Part shown: piece after piece, positions 42,168-50,950 of the stretch
Numbering within the stretch: the first letter of the stretch is position 1
Layout: the number at the start of each line of letters is the position of its first letter
DNA from: WLJO01 sp945889085
GTDB taxonomy: Bacteria > Actinomycetota > Acidimicrobiia > Acidimicrobiales > Ilumatobacteraceae
Assembly: GCA_945889085.1 (NCBI GenBank)
Contig: CAMDBM010000001.1
Location: 93,721 to 157,720, forward strand
Length of the DNA stretch: 64,000 nt
Direction of reading: 5' to 3'
Program-made: the position numbers and the translations under genes
The notes under the pieces: model-generated
What the model was told of the DNA's origin: nothing
What the model saw: the letters and a program-made list of their open reading frames with translations, nothing else
The model's database searches: none

Positions 42168-44705
42168 CTATCTCCCGCCGCGATCCTGCTCCTGGATGAG
42201 CTCGAGCTCCGTCACGGTCATCAGCACCGAACGGGCTTTTGACCCCTCGCTCGGCCCAACCACACCACGTTGCTCGAGCAGGTCCATGATGCGCCCTGCG
42301 CGCGCGAAGCCGATCTTCAGCTTGCGCTGAAGCATCGACGTGGACCCGAGCTGGCTTCGGACCACGAGGTCCATGGCCTGGCGCAGCAGGGTTTCGTCCT
42401 CGTCGTCGTCGGCCCCGTACGAACCGGGTCCACCTCCGAAGCCGCCAGTGGGGCCGTCCTCGTCGCCCTCCACCCCGGTTACGTAGGTGACACTGGGTGC
42501 CTGGCGCTTCCAGTGCGCCACGACCTTGCGGATCTCCTCCTCGGTGACGAACGCGCCCTGGATACGCGCCGCGACGCTGGAGTTCCCCGGCAGCAGGAGC
42601 ATGTCTCCCTTGCCCACCAGTTTCTCCGCACCGTTCTGGTCGAGGATCACCCGGCTGTCGGTCTGGCTGCTCACGGCGAAGGCCATACGGGCGGGAATGT
42701 TGGCCTTGATGACACCCGTGATGACATTCGCGCTCGGGCGCTGCGTGGCGACGATGAGATGGATACCGACGGCTCTCGCCTTCTGGGCGATCCGGGTGAT
42801 GCTGTCCTCCACGTCACGGGCCGCGACCATCATCAAGTCGTTCAACTCGTCGACGACGACCACGATGTACGGCAGGCGATCGTACGCGAACTCCTGACCG
42901 GGCTGGGGCTTCAGCTCACCCCGGTCGTAAGCCGAGTTGTACCCGCCGATGTCCCGGTAGCCCACCTCGAACAGCAGGTCGTATCGGCGCTCCATCTCCT
43001 TCACCGCCCACGCCAGCGCGTTTGCAGCCTTCTTCGGGTTGGTGACCGGGGCGGTGAGGAGGTGCGGCGAGTTGTTGTACTGCCCCATCTCGACCTGCTT
43101 CGGGTCGATAAGGATGAGCCGAACTTGGTCCGGGGTGGTACGCATGAGGATCGAGGTGAGGATGCAGTTAATCCCGCTCGACTTACCGGCCCCGGTGGCG
43201 CCAGCAACGAGCAGGTGCGGCGTCGTGGAGAGGTTGAGGAACACGGCCCGGCCGGCGATGTCCTTGCCGATGGCGACATCGAGCGGATGGCTTGCCGCCT
43301 TGGACTCCGCTGACGCGAAGAGGTCGCCGAGCATCACGAGCTGGCGGGTGTGGTTGGGGACCTCGATGCCGATGGCGGAGCGCCCGGGGATCGGGGCAAG
43401 GATGCGCACGTCCACAGCAGCGAGGGCGTACGCAATGTCTTTCTGGAGCGTGGTGACCCGCGCGACTTTCACACCCGCCCCGAGCTCCAGTTCGTAACGG
43501 GTGACCGTGGGCCCCACGGTCTGGCCGACGAGGCGGACCTCCACGCCGTGCGCCGCGAGCGACTCCTCGAGCACGCGCCCACGCGCCTCCACCTCGACCA
43601 TGTTGATCGCCTGGTTCGTCGACCGCCCGAGGGACGCGAGCGACGGAAGCTTCCACTTGCCCGGTTCGGCTGCCGGACCGAGGTCGAGGTGGCCTTGTTC
43701 GCCCGGAGCGAGGTCGTCGAAGACCGGTTCGGTGCGCCTCGGGGGCTTTCGTGCCGGCTCGCGGCGGTCCGGTTCGGGTGCAACGGGCACCGGGAGGTCA
43801 CGCTCCCCGTCATAGATCGTTGCCGGCGGACCCGGCGCGAGGTGGGTCGCCCCCTCATCACCGTCGGAGAAGAACTCATCGTCGAAGAACTCGTCGTCGA
43901 AGCCTGAGCGCCGTCGCGCGAGCCCGTCGTCGGACAGGTCGTCACCCCAGTCTTCATCGCTCCAGTCGTCGTCGCCCTCGCGCTCGCTGTTCAGCGTGGA
44001 CAGGTCATCCCACTTGCGCTTGGCGGCGTGCCCCACCGGCACAGCAACTTTTCGGGTCCTCGAGAGGATGAGTGAGAAGAACTCACGGGCGGTTTTGCCG
44101 GTAACAAGGAGGAGCCCAACGAGGAGCACAGCGATGAGCAGCACGGTTCCACCGGCCGGCGACAGGAGTGCCTCCAACGGCGCACCGAGGACCGAACCGA
44201 TCGCGCCTCCGCCGTCGAGGCGCTCGGCCTTGTTGCCCCAGCCCTGCGGGCCGCGCCCGATGTGCGCGAGGCCAACGGCTGCGGCCGACACGAGGATCCA
44301 GCCGATCACCAGGCGGGTTCGACGGGCGTCGTACCCCTGCTTGATCAGACTGAGCCCGAGGCCGATGAGTGCAACCGGGATGAGGAAGCGACCGATGCCC
44401 GTGAGCCAACCGAGCCCGGAGGTCATGGCCCGACCGAAGGGCCCGGCGATCTCCAGGTACACGCCGAGGACCACGATGACGCCGAGGGCCACGAGCGCGA
44501 TCCCACCGAACTCGTGCTTGCGGCCGCTGAACGCGCCCCGGAACGACGCTTGTGGGGTGGGATCGGCCATCACCGGACGGCGACTGCTCGCGGCCCGGGA
44601 GCCCGACGAGGTCGATTTGCCCGACGCTCGCGAGCCCTTCGAGGCTGACCCGGAGGCACGCGTCGACTGGTTCCGGCGCTTGGGAGAGGGTTCCCGAGTG
44701 CTCAC
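42168..44705 (-). CDS. ftsK: DNA translocase FtsK/SpoIIIE
   Basis: 845 residues. N-terminal basic Ser/Arg linker, four membrane helices (about 55-190), an acidic and Pro-rich linker (DDDWSDEDWGDDLSDDG; PPATIYDGERDLPVP), then the motor: Walker A LLVAGATGAGKSSGINCILT, VVVVDELNDLMM, and the DNA-recognising gamma winged helix at the C-terminus (RRKLKIGFARAGRIMDLLEQ). Pumps DNA at the division septum. GTG 44705 is chosen because TACCGT (complement of 44715-44720) lies nine bases upstream; upstream in-frame codons have no start support. Downstream of the rnj operon. Confidence 0.94.
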   Translation of the reverse strand: MSTREPSPKRRNQSTRASGSASKGSRASGKSTSSGSRAASSRRPVMADPTPQASFRGAFSGRKHEFGGIALVALGVIVVLGVYLEIAGPFGRAMTSGLGWLTGIGRFLIPVALIGLGLSLIKQGYDARRTRLVIGWILVSAAAVGLAHIGRGPQGWGNKAERLDGGGAIGSVLGAPLEALLSPAGGTVLLIAVLLVGLLLVTGKTAREFFSLILSRTRKVAVPVGHAAKRKWDDLSTLNSEREGDDDWSDEDWGDDLSDDGLARRRSGFDDEFFDDEFFSDGDEGATHLAPGPPATIYDGERDLPVPVAPEPDRREPARKPPRRTEPVFDDLAPGEQGHLDLGPAAEPGKWKLPSLASLGRSTNQAINMVEVEARGRVLEESLAAHGVEVRLVGQTVGPTVTRYELELGAGVKVARVTTLQKDIAYALAAVDVRILAPIPGRSAIGIEVPNHTRQLVMLGDLFASAESKAASHPLDVAIGKDIAGRAVFLNLSTTPHLLVAGATGAGKSSGINCILTSILMRTTPDQVRLILIDPKQVEMGQYNNSPHLLTAPVTNPKKAANALAWAVKEMERRYDLLFEVGYRDIGGYNSAYDRGELKPQPGQEFAYDRLPYIVVVVDELNDLMMVAARDVEDSITRIAQKARAVGIHLIVATQRPSANVITGVIKANIPARMAFAVSSQTDSRVILDQNGAEKLVGKGDMLLLPGNSSVAARIQGAFVTEEEIRKVVAHWKRQAPSVTYVTGVEGDEDGPTGGFGGGPGSYGADDDEDETLLRQAMDLVVRSQLGSTSMLQRKLKIGFARAGRIMDLLEQRGVVGPSEGSKARSVLMTVTELELIQEQDRGGR

Positions 44706-44787
44706 TGTGCTTCCACGGTACCAATGGGGTGCCACGTGATCGGGGCATCTCGGTACTGCCGCTCGTCCGCGGGCCGGGTCGCGTGCG

Positions 44788-45363
44788 CTACCCAGTGGCC
44801 AGAACGCCCCCGTCGGCATCGAGCAGGACCCGGAACTCACCGCTCGGCGCAGTGAGCGTGGCGATGTATTCCACCCCGCCACCGTCGCGCGGCGTGATCG
44901 AGAACGCGACAACGTGCGAGTCCTTGATGCTCCCGAGCACCTTGTCGAGCACCGTCGGGGCGAACTCGATATCGGAATCGGTGAAGGTTGGCCCGCGGTA
45001 GTCCTGTCCCCCATCGGTGGGTTCGGACACGCTGTCGGTGCACACGACGTAGGCAAACTCCTTGCCGTCCCGCACGACGAAGACATTGATCTCGGACGGG
45101 GTTGCGTTCACCTCGGAGTACTGGGCCGCGCCAGCACCCCCGCGCAGTCTCTCCACTGCGCTGCGGATCTCGCCGATCCGGGGAGGCGCCAGGGGCGCAG
45201 CCCGTCCGCACGGACCGTTCGCAGCGGACTCGGCAGTCGGTGGGGCCTCACGGCCCGACGTGGATGGCGGTGCCGATGTCGGGCCCACCGAGGGCGTACC
45301 CGATCCGCACGCAGCGAGCAGCAGTGCCCCCGAAAGGAACACCGCCGCACGGCGGCAGATCAC
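44788..45363 (-). CDS. Lipoprotein, function unknown, linked to rnj
   Basis: 191 residues. Signal peptide and lipobox (ICRRAAVFLSGALLLAACGS), Ser/Pro linker, then a beta domain (NVFVVRDGKEFAYVVC; VVAFSITPRDGGGVEYIA; GEFRVLLDADGGVLATG). Cys residues in NGPCGRAAP and VVCTDS may bond. The GTG start overlaps the RNase J stop as GTGA, so it is translated from the same message. No known family; may be a surface protein carried along in the dapA-rnj operon. Confidence 0.75.
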   Translation of the reverse strand: MICRRAAVFLSGALLLAACGSGTPSVGPTSAPPSTSGREAPPTAESAANGPCGRAAPLAPPRIGEIRSAVERLRGGAGAAQYSEVNATPSEINVFVVRDGKEFAYVVCTDSVSEPTDGGQDYRGPTFTDSDIEFAPTVLDKVLGSIKDSHVVAFSITPRDGGGVEYIATLTAPSGEFRVLLDADGGVLATG

Positions 45364-47021
45364 GCCTCCATCACCACCGGAACGATCATCGGCCGCCGCT
45401 TCGTGCGCTCCGAGACGAATTTGCCGGTGACCCGGCGCACCTCGCGCTCGAGCTGATCCACGTCACGGACCCCCTTGGCGAGCGAATCCTCGAGCGATGC
45501 CGCGATCCGGTCACATGCCTCGTCGAGAAGGTCCTCCGCCTCGGGCGCGTACACCCAACCGCGCGTGATGATCTCGGGACCGGTGAGCACCTCGCCGCGC
45601 TGGACATCGACGGTGACCACCACGACAACCACACCTTCCTCGGCGAGCACGCGGCGGTCGCGCAGGACACCCTGACCCACGTCGCCGACGATGCCGTCGA
45701 CATAGAGGTAGCCCGCCGGCACACGGCCGGCGCGCTCCACACCTGCATCGGTGACCTCGAGGACGTCGCCGTCCTCGCAGAGCAGCACTCGATCGGCACG
45801 GACACCCATCAGTTCACCGAGCCGGGCGTGTGCCACGAGGTGTCGGTACTCCCCATGGATCGGGACGAACCACTCGGGCTGGACGATGGAGAGGTAGGTC
45901 TTCAGCTCGTCGGCCTGCGCGTGACCCGTCGCGTGCACGTCGGCGATGCCCGAGTGGATCACCTGTGCCCCAGCGCGGAGCAGGCCGTCGATGACGCGGT
46001 TCACGTTCGACTCGTTGCCCGGGATGGCGTGGCTCGACAGGATGACCGTGTCGTGCACGCCGACCTTGAGGAACTTGCTGTCCCCACGGGCGAGCAGGGC
46101 GAGTGCCGACATCGGTTCGCCCTGGGAGCCGGTGGAGATGACGCACACCTTCCCCGGTGGGTATTTGTCGATCTCATCGATCTCGACGATTGCGCTGTCG
46201 GGTATCCGGAGCAAGCCGAGGTCCCGGGCCATGCGGACGTTCTTCTTCATTGACAGGCCGAGGGTGGCCACCACCCGGCCGTCGTCGACGGCCGTCTCGA
46301 TGATCTGCTGGATCCGGTGGATGTGGCTCGCAAAACTCGCCGTGATTACCCTGCGCCCGCGCTGTTGCACGAAGAGGGCCTTGAGTGCTGCGCCGACCGA
46401 CCGCTCGCTGGGCGCGTAGCCCTTTTCCTCCGCATTGGTGGAGTCGCACATCAGGAGCCGGATTCCCTCGACCTTCGCGATCTCCCCGAGGCGCGCCAGA
46501 TCGGTCCGTCGGCCGTCGACCGGCGTGAGATCGAGCTTGAAGTCGCCCGAGTGCAGGATCACGCCCTGCGGCGTGTGCAGCGCAATCGCATGCGCGTGCG
46601 GCACGGAGTGGGTGACCGGAATGAACTCGACGTCGAACGGGCCGATCTTGCGGCGCTCACCGTCCTTCACCACGATGAAGTCGGTCTTGCCGAGCAGACC
46701 GGCCTCCTCGATGCGGTGGCGGGCGAGGCCGAGCGTGACCGCCGAACCATAGATCGGGAACGAAACCTCGCGCAGCAGAAACTGCAGGCCGCCGACGTGG
46801 TCCTCGTGGCCGTGGGTGGCCACACAGCCAACGATCCGGTCCGCATTGTCCCGGAGGTAGGAGAAGTCTGGCAGGACGAGGTCGATGCCGTGCATGTCCG
46901 CGTCGGGGAACATGAGCCCGAAGTCGATGAGGAGCAGTTGGTTGTCCTGCTCGATGACCATGCAGTTGCGGCCGATCTCGCCGAGACCGCCCAGGAAGGC
47001 AATGCGCACTGATGAATTCAT
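45360..47021 (-). CDS. rnj: Ribonuclease J
   Basis: 553 residues of the metallo-beta-lactamase/beta-CASP superfamily. Motif 2 THGHEDHVGGLQFLLRE, preceding GLMFPDADMHGIDLVLPD, VTHSVPHAHAIALHTPQG and ILHSGDFKLD, then the beta-CASP domain (VISTGSQGEPMSALALLARG; SSHAIPGNESNVNRVIDGLL) and a C-terminal domain. Dual endo- and 5'-3' exoribonuclease central to mRNA turnover and rRNA maturation. ATG 47021, ten bases after the dapA stop; upstream in-frame codons have no support. Its stop overlaps the lipoprotein start. Confidence 0.95.
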   Translation of the reverse strand: MNSSVRIAFLGGLGEIGRNCMVIEQDNQLLLIDFGLMFPDADMHGIDLVLPDFSYLRDNADRIVGCVATHGHEDHVGGLQFLLREVSFPIYGSAVTLGLARHRIEEAGLLGKTDFIVVKDGERRKIGPFDVEFIPVTHSVPHAHAIALHTPQGVILHSGDFKLDLTPVDGRRTDLARLGEIAKVEGIRLLMCDSTNAEEKGYAPSERSVGAALKALFVQQRGRRVITASFASHIHRIQQIIETAVDDGRVVATLGLSMKKNVRMARDLGLLRIPDSAIVEIDEIDKYPPGKVCVISTGSQGEPMSALALLARGDSKFLKVGVHDTVILSSHAIPGNESNVNRVIDGLLRAGAQVIHSGIADVHATGHAQADELKTYLSIVQPEWFVPIHGEYRHLVAHARLGELMGVRADRVLLCEDGDVLEVTDAGVERAGRVPAGYLYVDGIVGDVGQGVLRDRRVLAEEGVVVVVVTVDVQRGEVLTGPEIITRGWVYAPEAEDLLDEACDRIAASLEDSLAKGVRDVDQLEREVRRVTGKFVSERTKRRPMIVPVVMEA

Positions 47022-47031
47022 AAGGGGGTCC

Positions 47032-47946
47032 TCAGTGCTTGGGTGATTGGGGATAGGACTCGCGGGCGGTGCAGAGGTTCTTCCAGACAACGGGTGCACG
47101 TTCTTCCACGAAGACCGGTGCAGGACCCATTGGCAGCCTTGCCTGACCGACTTTGAGGCCGAGGTGCCGGAGCATGGCCTTGGTGGGGATCGGGTTCGGT
47201 GCGTCGTCGCCGGTCTCGAAGGAGAAGGACTCGAGCAGGGCGGCATTGACCTGCCGGGCACCGGTTATGTCGCCTGCTTCCCAGAGGTCGAACATCAAGC
47301 GGTGGTCCGAACCGGTCCAGGCCGTGGCAACCCCGATCGTGCCGACTGCTCCGACCGCCAACAGCGGCAGGGTGAGCCCGTCGTCGCCGCTATACACCTC
47401 GTACCCGGCGGGTGCCTGCGCGATAACGCTGGCCGTCTCGCCCGGGTTGCCGGCCGCATCCTTGAGCGCAACGATGTTGCTCACTTCGCGTGCGAGCCGA
47501 AGCAGGCTCGCCGAGGAGATCTTCCGCCCGCTGCGGACCGGGATGTCGTAGACGACGATCGGGAGATGCGTGCTGTCGGCGATCGCGCGCATGTGCGCCT
47601 CGATGCCCGCCTGAGACGGGCGGTTGTAGTACGGGCAGACCGCAAGGATGCCGGCCGCACCGAGTGCCGTAGCGGACTTGGTCATGTGCATCGAATGGGC
47701 GGTGTCGTTGGTCCCGGCACCTGCAACAACCGGAATGGTGACTGCTTCGATGACTGCCTTGAACAGGTCGAGCCGTTCCGGGTCACTGAGCACCGGTGCC
47801 TCGCCGGTGGTGCCAGCCACGACGAGTCCCTCGTTGCCGTTGTCCTGGAGCCAGCGCGCCAAGGCCTGTGCTGCGTCGAGGTCCAGCGCGCCGTTCTCAT
47901 CGAAGGGCGTGACCATTGCGGTGAGGACGCGTCCGAAGCGGGCCAT
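47032..47946 (-). CDS. dapA: 4-hydroxy-tetrahydrodipicolinate synthase
   Basis: 304 residues. TIM barrel with the Schiff-base Lys (IVALKDAAGN), the GTTGEAP signature (VVAGTTGEAPVLS), the Tyr pair (CPYYNRPSQAG; PIVVYDIPVRSGRKI). Condenses pyruvate and aspartate semialdehyde, the committed step of lysine and diaminopimelate synthesis; dapB is at 54952. ATG 47946 overlaps the stop of an upstream ORF as TGATG. Co-transcribed with rnj. Confidence 0.95.
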   Translation of the reverse strand: MARFGRVLTAMVTPFDENGALDLDAAQALARWLQDNGNEGLVVAGTTGEAPVLSDPERLDLFKAVIEAVTIPVVAGAGTNDTAHSMHMTKSATALGAAGILAVCPYYNRPSQAGIEAHMRAIADSTHLPIVVYDIPVRSGRKISSASLLRLAREVSNIVALKDAAGNPGETASVIAQAPAGYEVYSGDDGLTLPLLAVGAVGTIGVATAWTGSDHRLMFDLWEAGDITGARQVNAALLESFSFETGDDAPNPIPTKAMLRHLGLKVGQARLPMGPAPVFVEERAPVVWKNLCTARESYPQSPKH

Positions 47947-48113
47947 CACCAGCACCCGTCCGTCGTTGCCCTGTCGTGCTGAGCGATCGGTAGGAGTCCG
48001 CCCAGGTTCGCCCACGTATCGTGGGACGAACTGCGCATCACACCGGGAATCATGGTCGTCTCGCCTGCCTTCAGTCTGTCCTGTGAGCCCCGGCCGTACG
48101 GGCGAGGGGACAT
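47946..48113 (-). CDS. Possible 55-residue ORF coupled to dapA
   Basis: TACGAT (complement of 48123-48128) stands nine bases before ATG 48113, the spacing of a leaderless gene. The frame reads MSPRPYGRGSQDRLKAGETT and SSHDTWANLGGLLPIAQHDR to a TGA that overlaps the dapA ATG (TGATG). A second ATG at 48053 is in frame. No run of Lys codons suggests classical attenuation; its role may be to bring ribosomes to dapA. Unproven. Confidence 0.4.
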   Translation of the reverse strand: MSPRPYGRGSQDRLKAGETTMIPGVMRSSSHDTWANLGGLLPIAQHDRATTDGCW

Positions 48114-48189
48114 CAGCAGACCATCGTACTTGTCGCCGGTGGACCGACAGGGCCGGGAGGGAAACCGGGGTCCGAACGGAACCCGTACG

Positions 48190-49311
48190 TCAGCCAGCGA
48201 TGGGGCTCGGGGCGTCCTTGCCGAGCTCGAACTTGAGGTATTCCTCGCCCGTGCTCTCCCAGTCCTCGAACTGGATGACGTTCATCTCCTGGAACCGGCG
48301 CCGCAGCCAGGCGTCGTTACGGTCGAGCAGACCCAGTTTCTTGCAGTTCGGGACGATCTTGGAAAAGAGCATCTGCTGGAACACCGCTCGGGTCGGGTCG
48401 TTGATCACGATCGGCAGGACCTGACGGGCGTCGATACCCATCCGCTCCCAGACCTCCTGGGACAGGAAGCGATCACGCATACGGACTGCAGCCTCGAAGG
48501 CGAACTCCTGACGGTCCTTGATCTCACGGTCGTCCATGCCCTCGTAGACCTCCTTGAGCGACAGCACGCCGAAGGCCACGTGGCGGGCCTCGTCGCTCAT
48601 CACGTAGCGGAGGAGCTGCTTGAGGAGCGGCTCGCCGGTGAGCTGGTGCAAGAAGCCGAAGGCTGCGAGCGCGAGCCCCTCCACCATCACCTGCATCCCG
48701 AGGTACGTCATGTCCCAGCGGCTGTCGTTCACGATGTCGTCGAGGAGCATCCGGAGGTGGGCGTTCACCTGATAGCCGCCGCCGAGCTTTTCGTCGATAT
48801 AGCGGGCGAACACCTCGACGTGGCGTGCCTCGTCGACCACCTGAGTCGCGGCGTACAGCTTCGCGTCGTACCAGGGAACGGTCTCGGTGATCTTGGCCGT
48901 GCAAATGAGCGCGCCCTGCTCGCCGTGGAGGAACTGGCTGAGTGTCCACCGACGGCTCTCCATGCCGAATTCCATCCACTCCTTGGGCCCCCACTTCTCC
49001 ACCGGGGTCCCAATGAACACCTTGGGGTCCACACCCAAGCCGAGCGTTGCCTGATCGGCGGCGATGGTGGCCTCGAGGTCGACATCGGTGTCCCAGGCGA
49101 GGTCGGTGGTGCCGTTCCACTGGCCGGTCTTGGCCTTCTCGTAGAGCCGTCGCAGTGCCGGGCGCTTCAACGAATAGTCCCACGTGAAGATGGCGTCGGA
49201 GTTGTCCTTGACGATGTGCTCGACCTCGTCAACGTCGGTGTTGGAGATGCCGAGGATGGCCTCAATGTCGTTCAGGTCGGCGCGGCCAATGATGTCTTCG
49301 GTGGTGGACAT
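48190..49311 (-). CDS. Ferritin-like di-iron protein (AurF/R2-like)
   Basis: 373 residues, mainly helical. Iron-ligand pattern: Glu in LHGEQGALICTAKITETVPW, ExxH in VVDEARHVEVFARY, a later Glu in MVEGLALAAFGFLH and a second ExxH in VMSDEARHVAFGVLS, all matching di-iron oxygenases or oxidases. Such proteins hydroxylate or N-oxygenate organic substrates; the substrate is unknown. ATG 49311 follows the TetR gene after 38 bases, so both are one operon under the TetR operator. Confidence 0.82.
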   Translation of the reverse strand: MSTTEDIIGRADLNDIEAILGISNTDVDEVEHIVKDNSDAIFTWDYSLKRPALRRLYEKAKTGQWNGTTDLAWDTDVDLEATIAADQATLGLGVDPKVFIGTPVEKWGPKEWMEFGMESRRWTLSQFLHGEQGALICTAKITETVPWYDAKLYAATQVVDEARHVEVFARYIDEKLGGGYQVNAHLRMLLDDIVNDSRWDMTYLGMQVMVEGLALAAFGFLHQLTGEPLLKQLLRYVMSDEARHVAFGVLSLKEVYEGMDDREIKDRQEFAFEAAVRMRDRFLSQEVWERMGIDARQVLPIVINDPTRAVFQQMLFSKIVPNCKKLGLLDRNDAWLRRRFQEMNVIQFEDWESTGEEYLKFELGKDAPSPIAG

Positions 49312-49349
49312 GGTGAACCTTCTGTACGGGATCGTTTGACGGTTGGCGG

Positions 49350-49943
49350 TCAGATGGACGGGACGAGGAACGCCGGCAGCACGAAGCGGCGCGTGAACGC
49401 TGCAGCCTGCACCGGGTCCGAGAGATCGACGAGTGGGGACGGCGCGAGGAAGTAGGAGACCACGACACGGCTCACCCATTCGGCAAGCTCGGCAGCGGCA
49501 GTCGGGGCGAGGAACCTCGTGAGGCGCGGGCCGAGAACGGTGGTTGCGAGCAGCACGATGTTCGGCAGGCTCTCCACGCCGAGCGTGAGGGCAACCTCGC
49601 CCGGCTCGGACGCCATCATGAGCTGGAGGTGGATATCCGAGCGGAGCTGTCCGAGAGCGTGGATGATGATCCCAACCACGAGATCCTCCAGCGTGCTGGC
49701 TTCCGCAACGCGCACGTCGAGCTCGGCGAGGAACGAACGGATCTCACGTTCACGCAGCGCCTCAAAGAGCACCTCGCGGCCGCCGGGGAACACCCGGTAC
49801 AGCGTTGCCCGGGACACGCCGGCCTCGGCTGCGATGTCGTCAACGGTCACCTTCTGGATGCCCCATCGATCACAGCACGCACGCGCCGCATCGAGAATGC
49901 GGTCATTGAGCTGCTTGGGGTCCCCCGGACCAAGTTCAGGCAC
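49350..49943 (-). CDS. TetR-family transcriptional repressor
   Basis: 197 residues. Helix-turn-helix near the N-terminus (KVTVDDIAAEAGVSRATLYR-VFPGG) and a helical ligand-binding C-terminus. GTG 49943 is chosen over an upstream start because a -10 TACTGT (complement of 49950-49955) lies six bases before it and sits inside a large palindrome. Likely represses itself and the di-iron gene behind it until an inducer binds. Confidence 0.88.
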   Translation of the reverse strand: MPELGPGDPKQLNDRILDAARACCDRWGIQKVTVDDIAAEAGVSRATLYRVFPGGREVLFEALREREIRSFLAELDVRVAEASTLEDLVVGIIIHALGQLRSDIHLQLMMASEPGEVALTLGVESLPNIVLLATTVLGPRLTRFLAPTAAAELAEWVSRVVVSYFLAPSPLVDLSDPVQAAAFTRRFVLPAFLVPSI

Positions 49944-49974
49944 GGTGAGACAGTAGAACGTATTCCGTCTCACC
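49944..49974 (-). promoter_or_regulatory. TetR operator overlapping the promoter
   Basis: Perfect 8-bp arms GGTGAGAC (49944-49951) and GTCTCACC (49967-49974) enclose 15 bases with an imperfect inner palindrome (GAACGTATTC). The -10 hexamer TACTGT and predicted start site of the TetR gene are inside it, so binding would block transcription directly. It may also affect the importer gene that starts at 50010 on the other strand. Confidence 0.68.
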
Positions 49975-50009
49975 GTCAAGGAAGTGCACCCGCTGCTACG
50001 TTGACCTGC

Positions 50010-50921
50010 ATGAATCCCATCTCCTCACGTCGTCTCCTCGCCGTCGGCACCGCCGGCCTCTTCGCCATCGGTCTCGCAGCCTGCGGATCCAAGCAATCCG
50101 CCGAGCCCACCACCACTGCAGCGCCAAGTGAGACCACGGTTGCTGCTGCGGCATCGCCCGCAGAGTGCGCCAAGGACGCAACCACGGTCACCGCCGGAAC
50201 GCTCACCGTTGCCACCGGGAACCCGGCCTTCGGACCGTGGGTGGTCGACGACAAGCCCGAGACAGGCCTGGGATACGAGGCGGCGGTTGCCTACGCCGTT
50301 GCCGCCCAACTGGGCTTCGCCAAGGAAGCCGTCACCTGGGTCCGCACCGGCTTCGACGAGGTAATCGCCCCGGGGCCGAAGACCTTTGACTTCAACCTCC
50401 AGCAGTACTCCATCACCGCCGAGCGTGCCAAGGTCGTCTCCTTCAGCGATCCGTACTACGTGACCAACCAGGCCCTCGTGATGTTCGCCGACTCCAAGTT
50501 CGCCACTGCCACCAAGCTGAGCGACCTGAAGGAGGCCAAGCTCGGTGCTGCCGTGGGTACCACGAGCCTCGACTTCATCACTGACGTCATCAAGCCGACA
50601 ACCGGGGCACAGGCCTTCGACGACAACACAGGCGCCAAGACGGCGCTTGAGTCCAAGCAACTCGACGGGATCCTGGTGGATCTGCCGACCTCGGGCGCGA
50701 TCGCGTACGGGGAGTTGACCAACGGAACCGTGGTCGGACAGTTCGTTCGCCAAGAGGGCGAGAAGGGTGACGAACTCGGGATGTTGTTCGCCAAGGACAG
50801 CGCCCTCGTTCCCTGCGTGAACCTTGCCCTGGCGAACCTGCGTGCCAATGGTGAGCTCGACACGATCGAGACCGAGTGGCTCAAGGGCGCCAACGGCATC
50901 GCCGTCATCAGCCGCGACTGA
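50010..50921 (+). CDS. Amino-acid ABC transporter substrate-binding lipoprotein
   Basis: 303 residues. Lipoprotein signal (SSRRLLAVGTAGLFAIGLAA-C), Thr/Pro linker, then a periplasmic-binding-protein 3 fold: AGTLTVATGNPAFGPWVVDD, YEAAVAYAVAAQLGF, DFNLQQYSITAERAKVVSFS, LGAAVGTTSLDFI. Binds a polar amino acid outside the cell and feeds the permease and ATPase encoded next. ATG 50010 follows TACGTT (49997-50002) by seven bases. Confidence 0.9.
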   Translation: MNPISSRRLLAVGTAGLFAIGLAACGSKQSAEPTTTAAPSETTVAAAASPAECAKDATTVTAGTLTVATGNPAFGPWVVDDKPETGLGYEAAVAYAVAAQLGFAKEAVTWVRTGFDEVIAPGPKTFDFNLQQYSITAERAKVVSFSDPYYVTNQALVMFADSKFATATKLSDLKEAKLGAAVGTTSLDFITDVIKPTTGAQAFDDNTGAKTALESKQLDGILVDLPTSGAIAYGELTNGTVVGQFVRQEGEKGDELGMLFAKDSALVPCVNLALANLRANGELDTIETEWLKGANGIAVISRD

Positions 50922-50950
50922 CGCTGCGCACGCCCCGGGGGGACCACACG

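Noticed and set aside
44706..45086. Upstream extension of FtsK
   Set aside because: It overlaps the lipoprotein gene; GTG 44705 has a -10 at the right distance.
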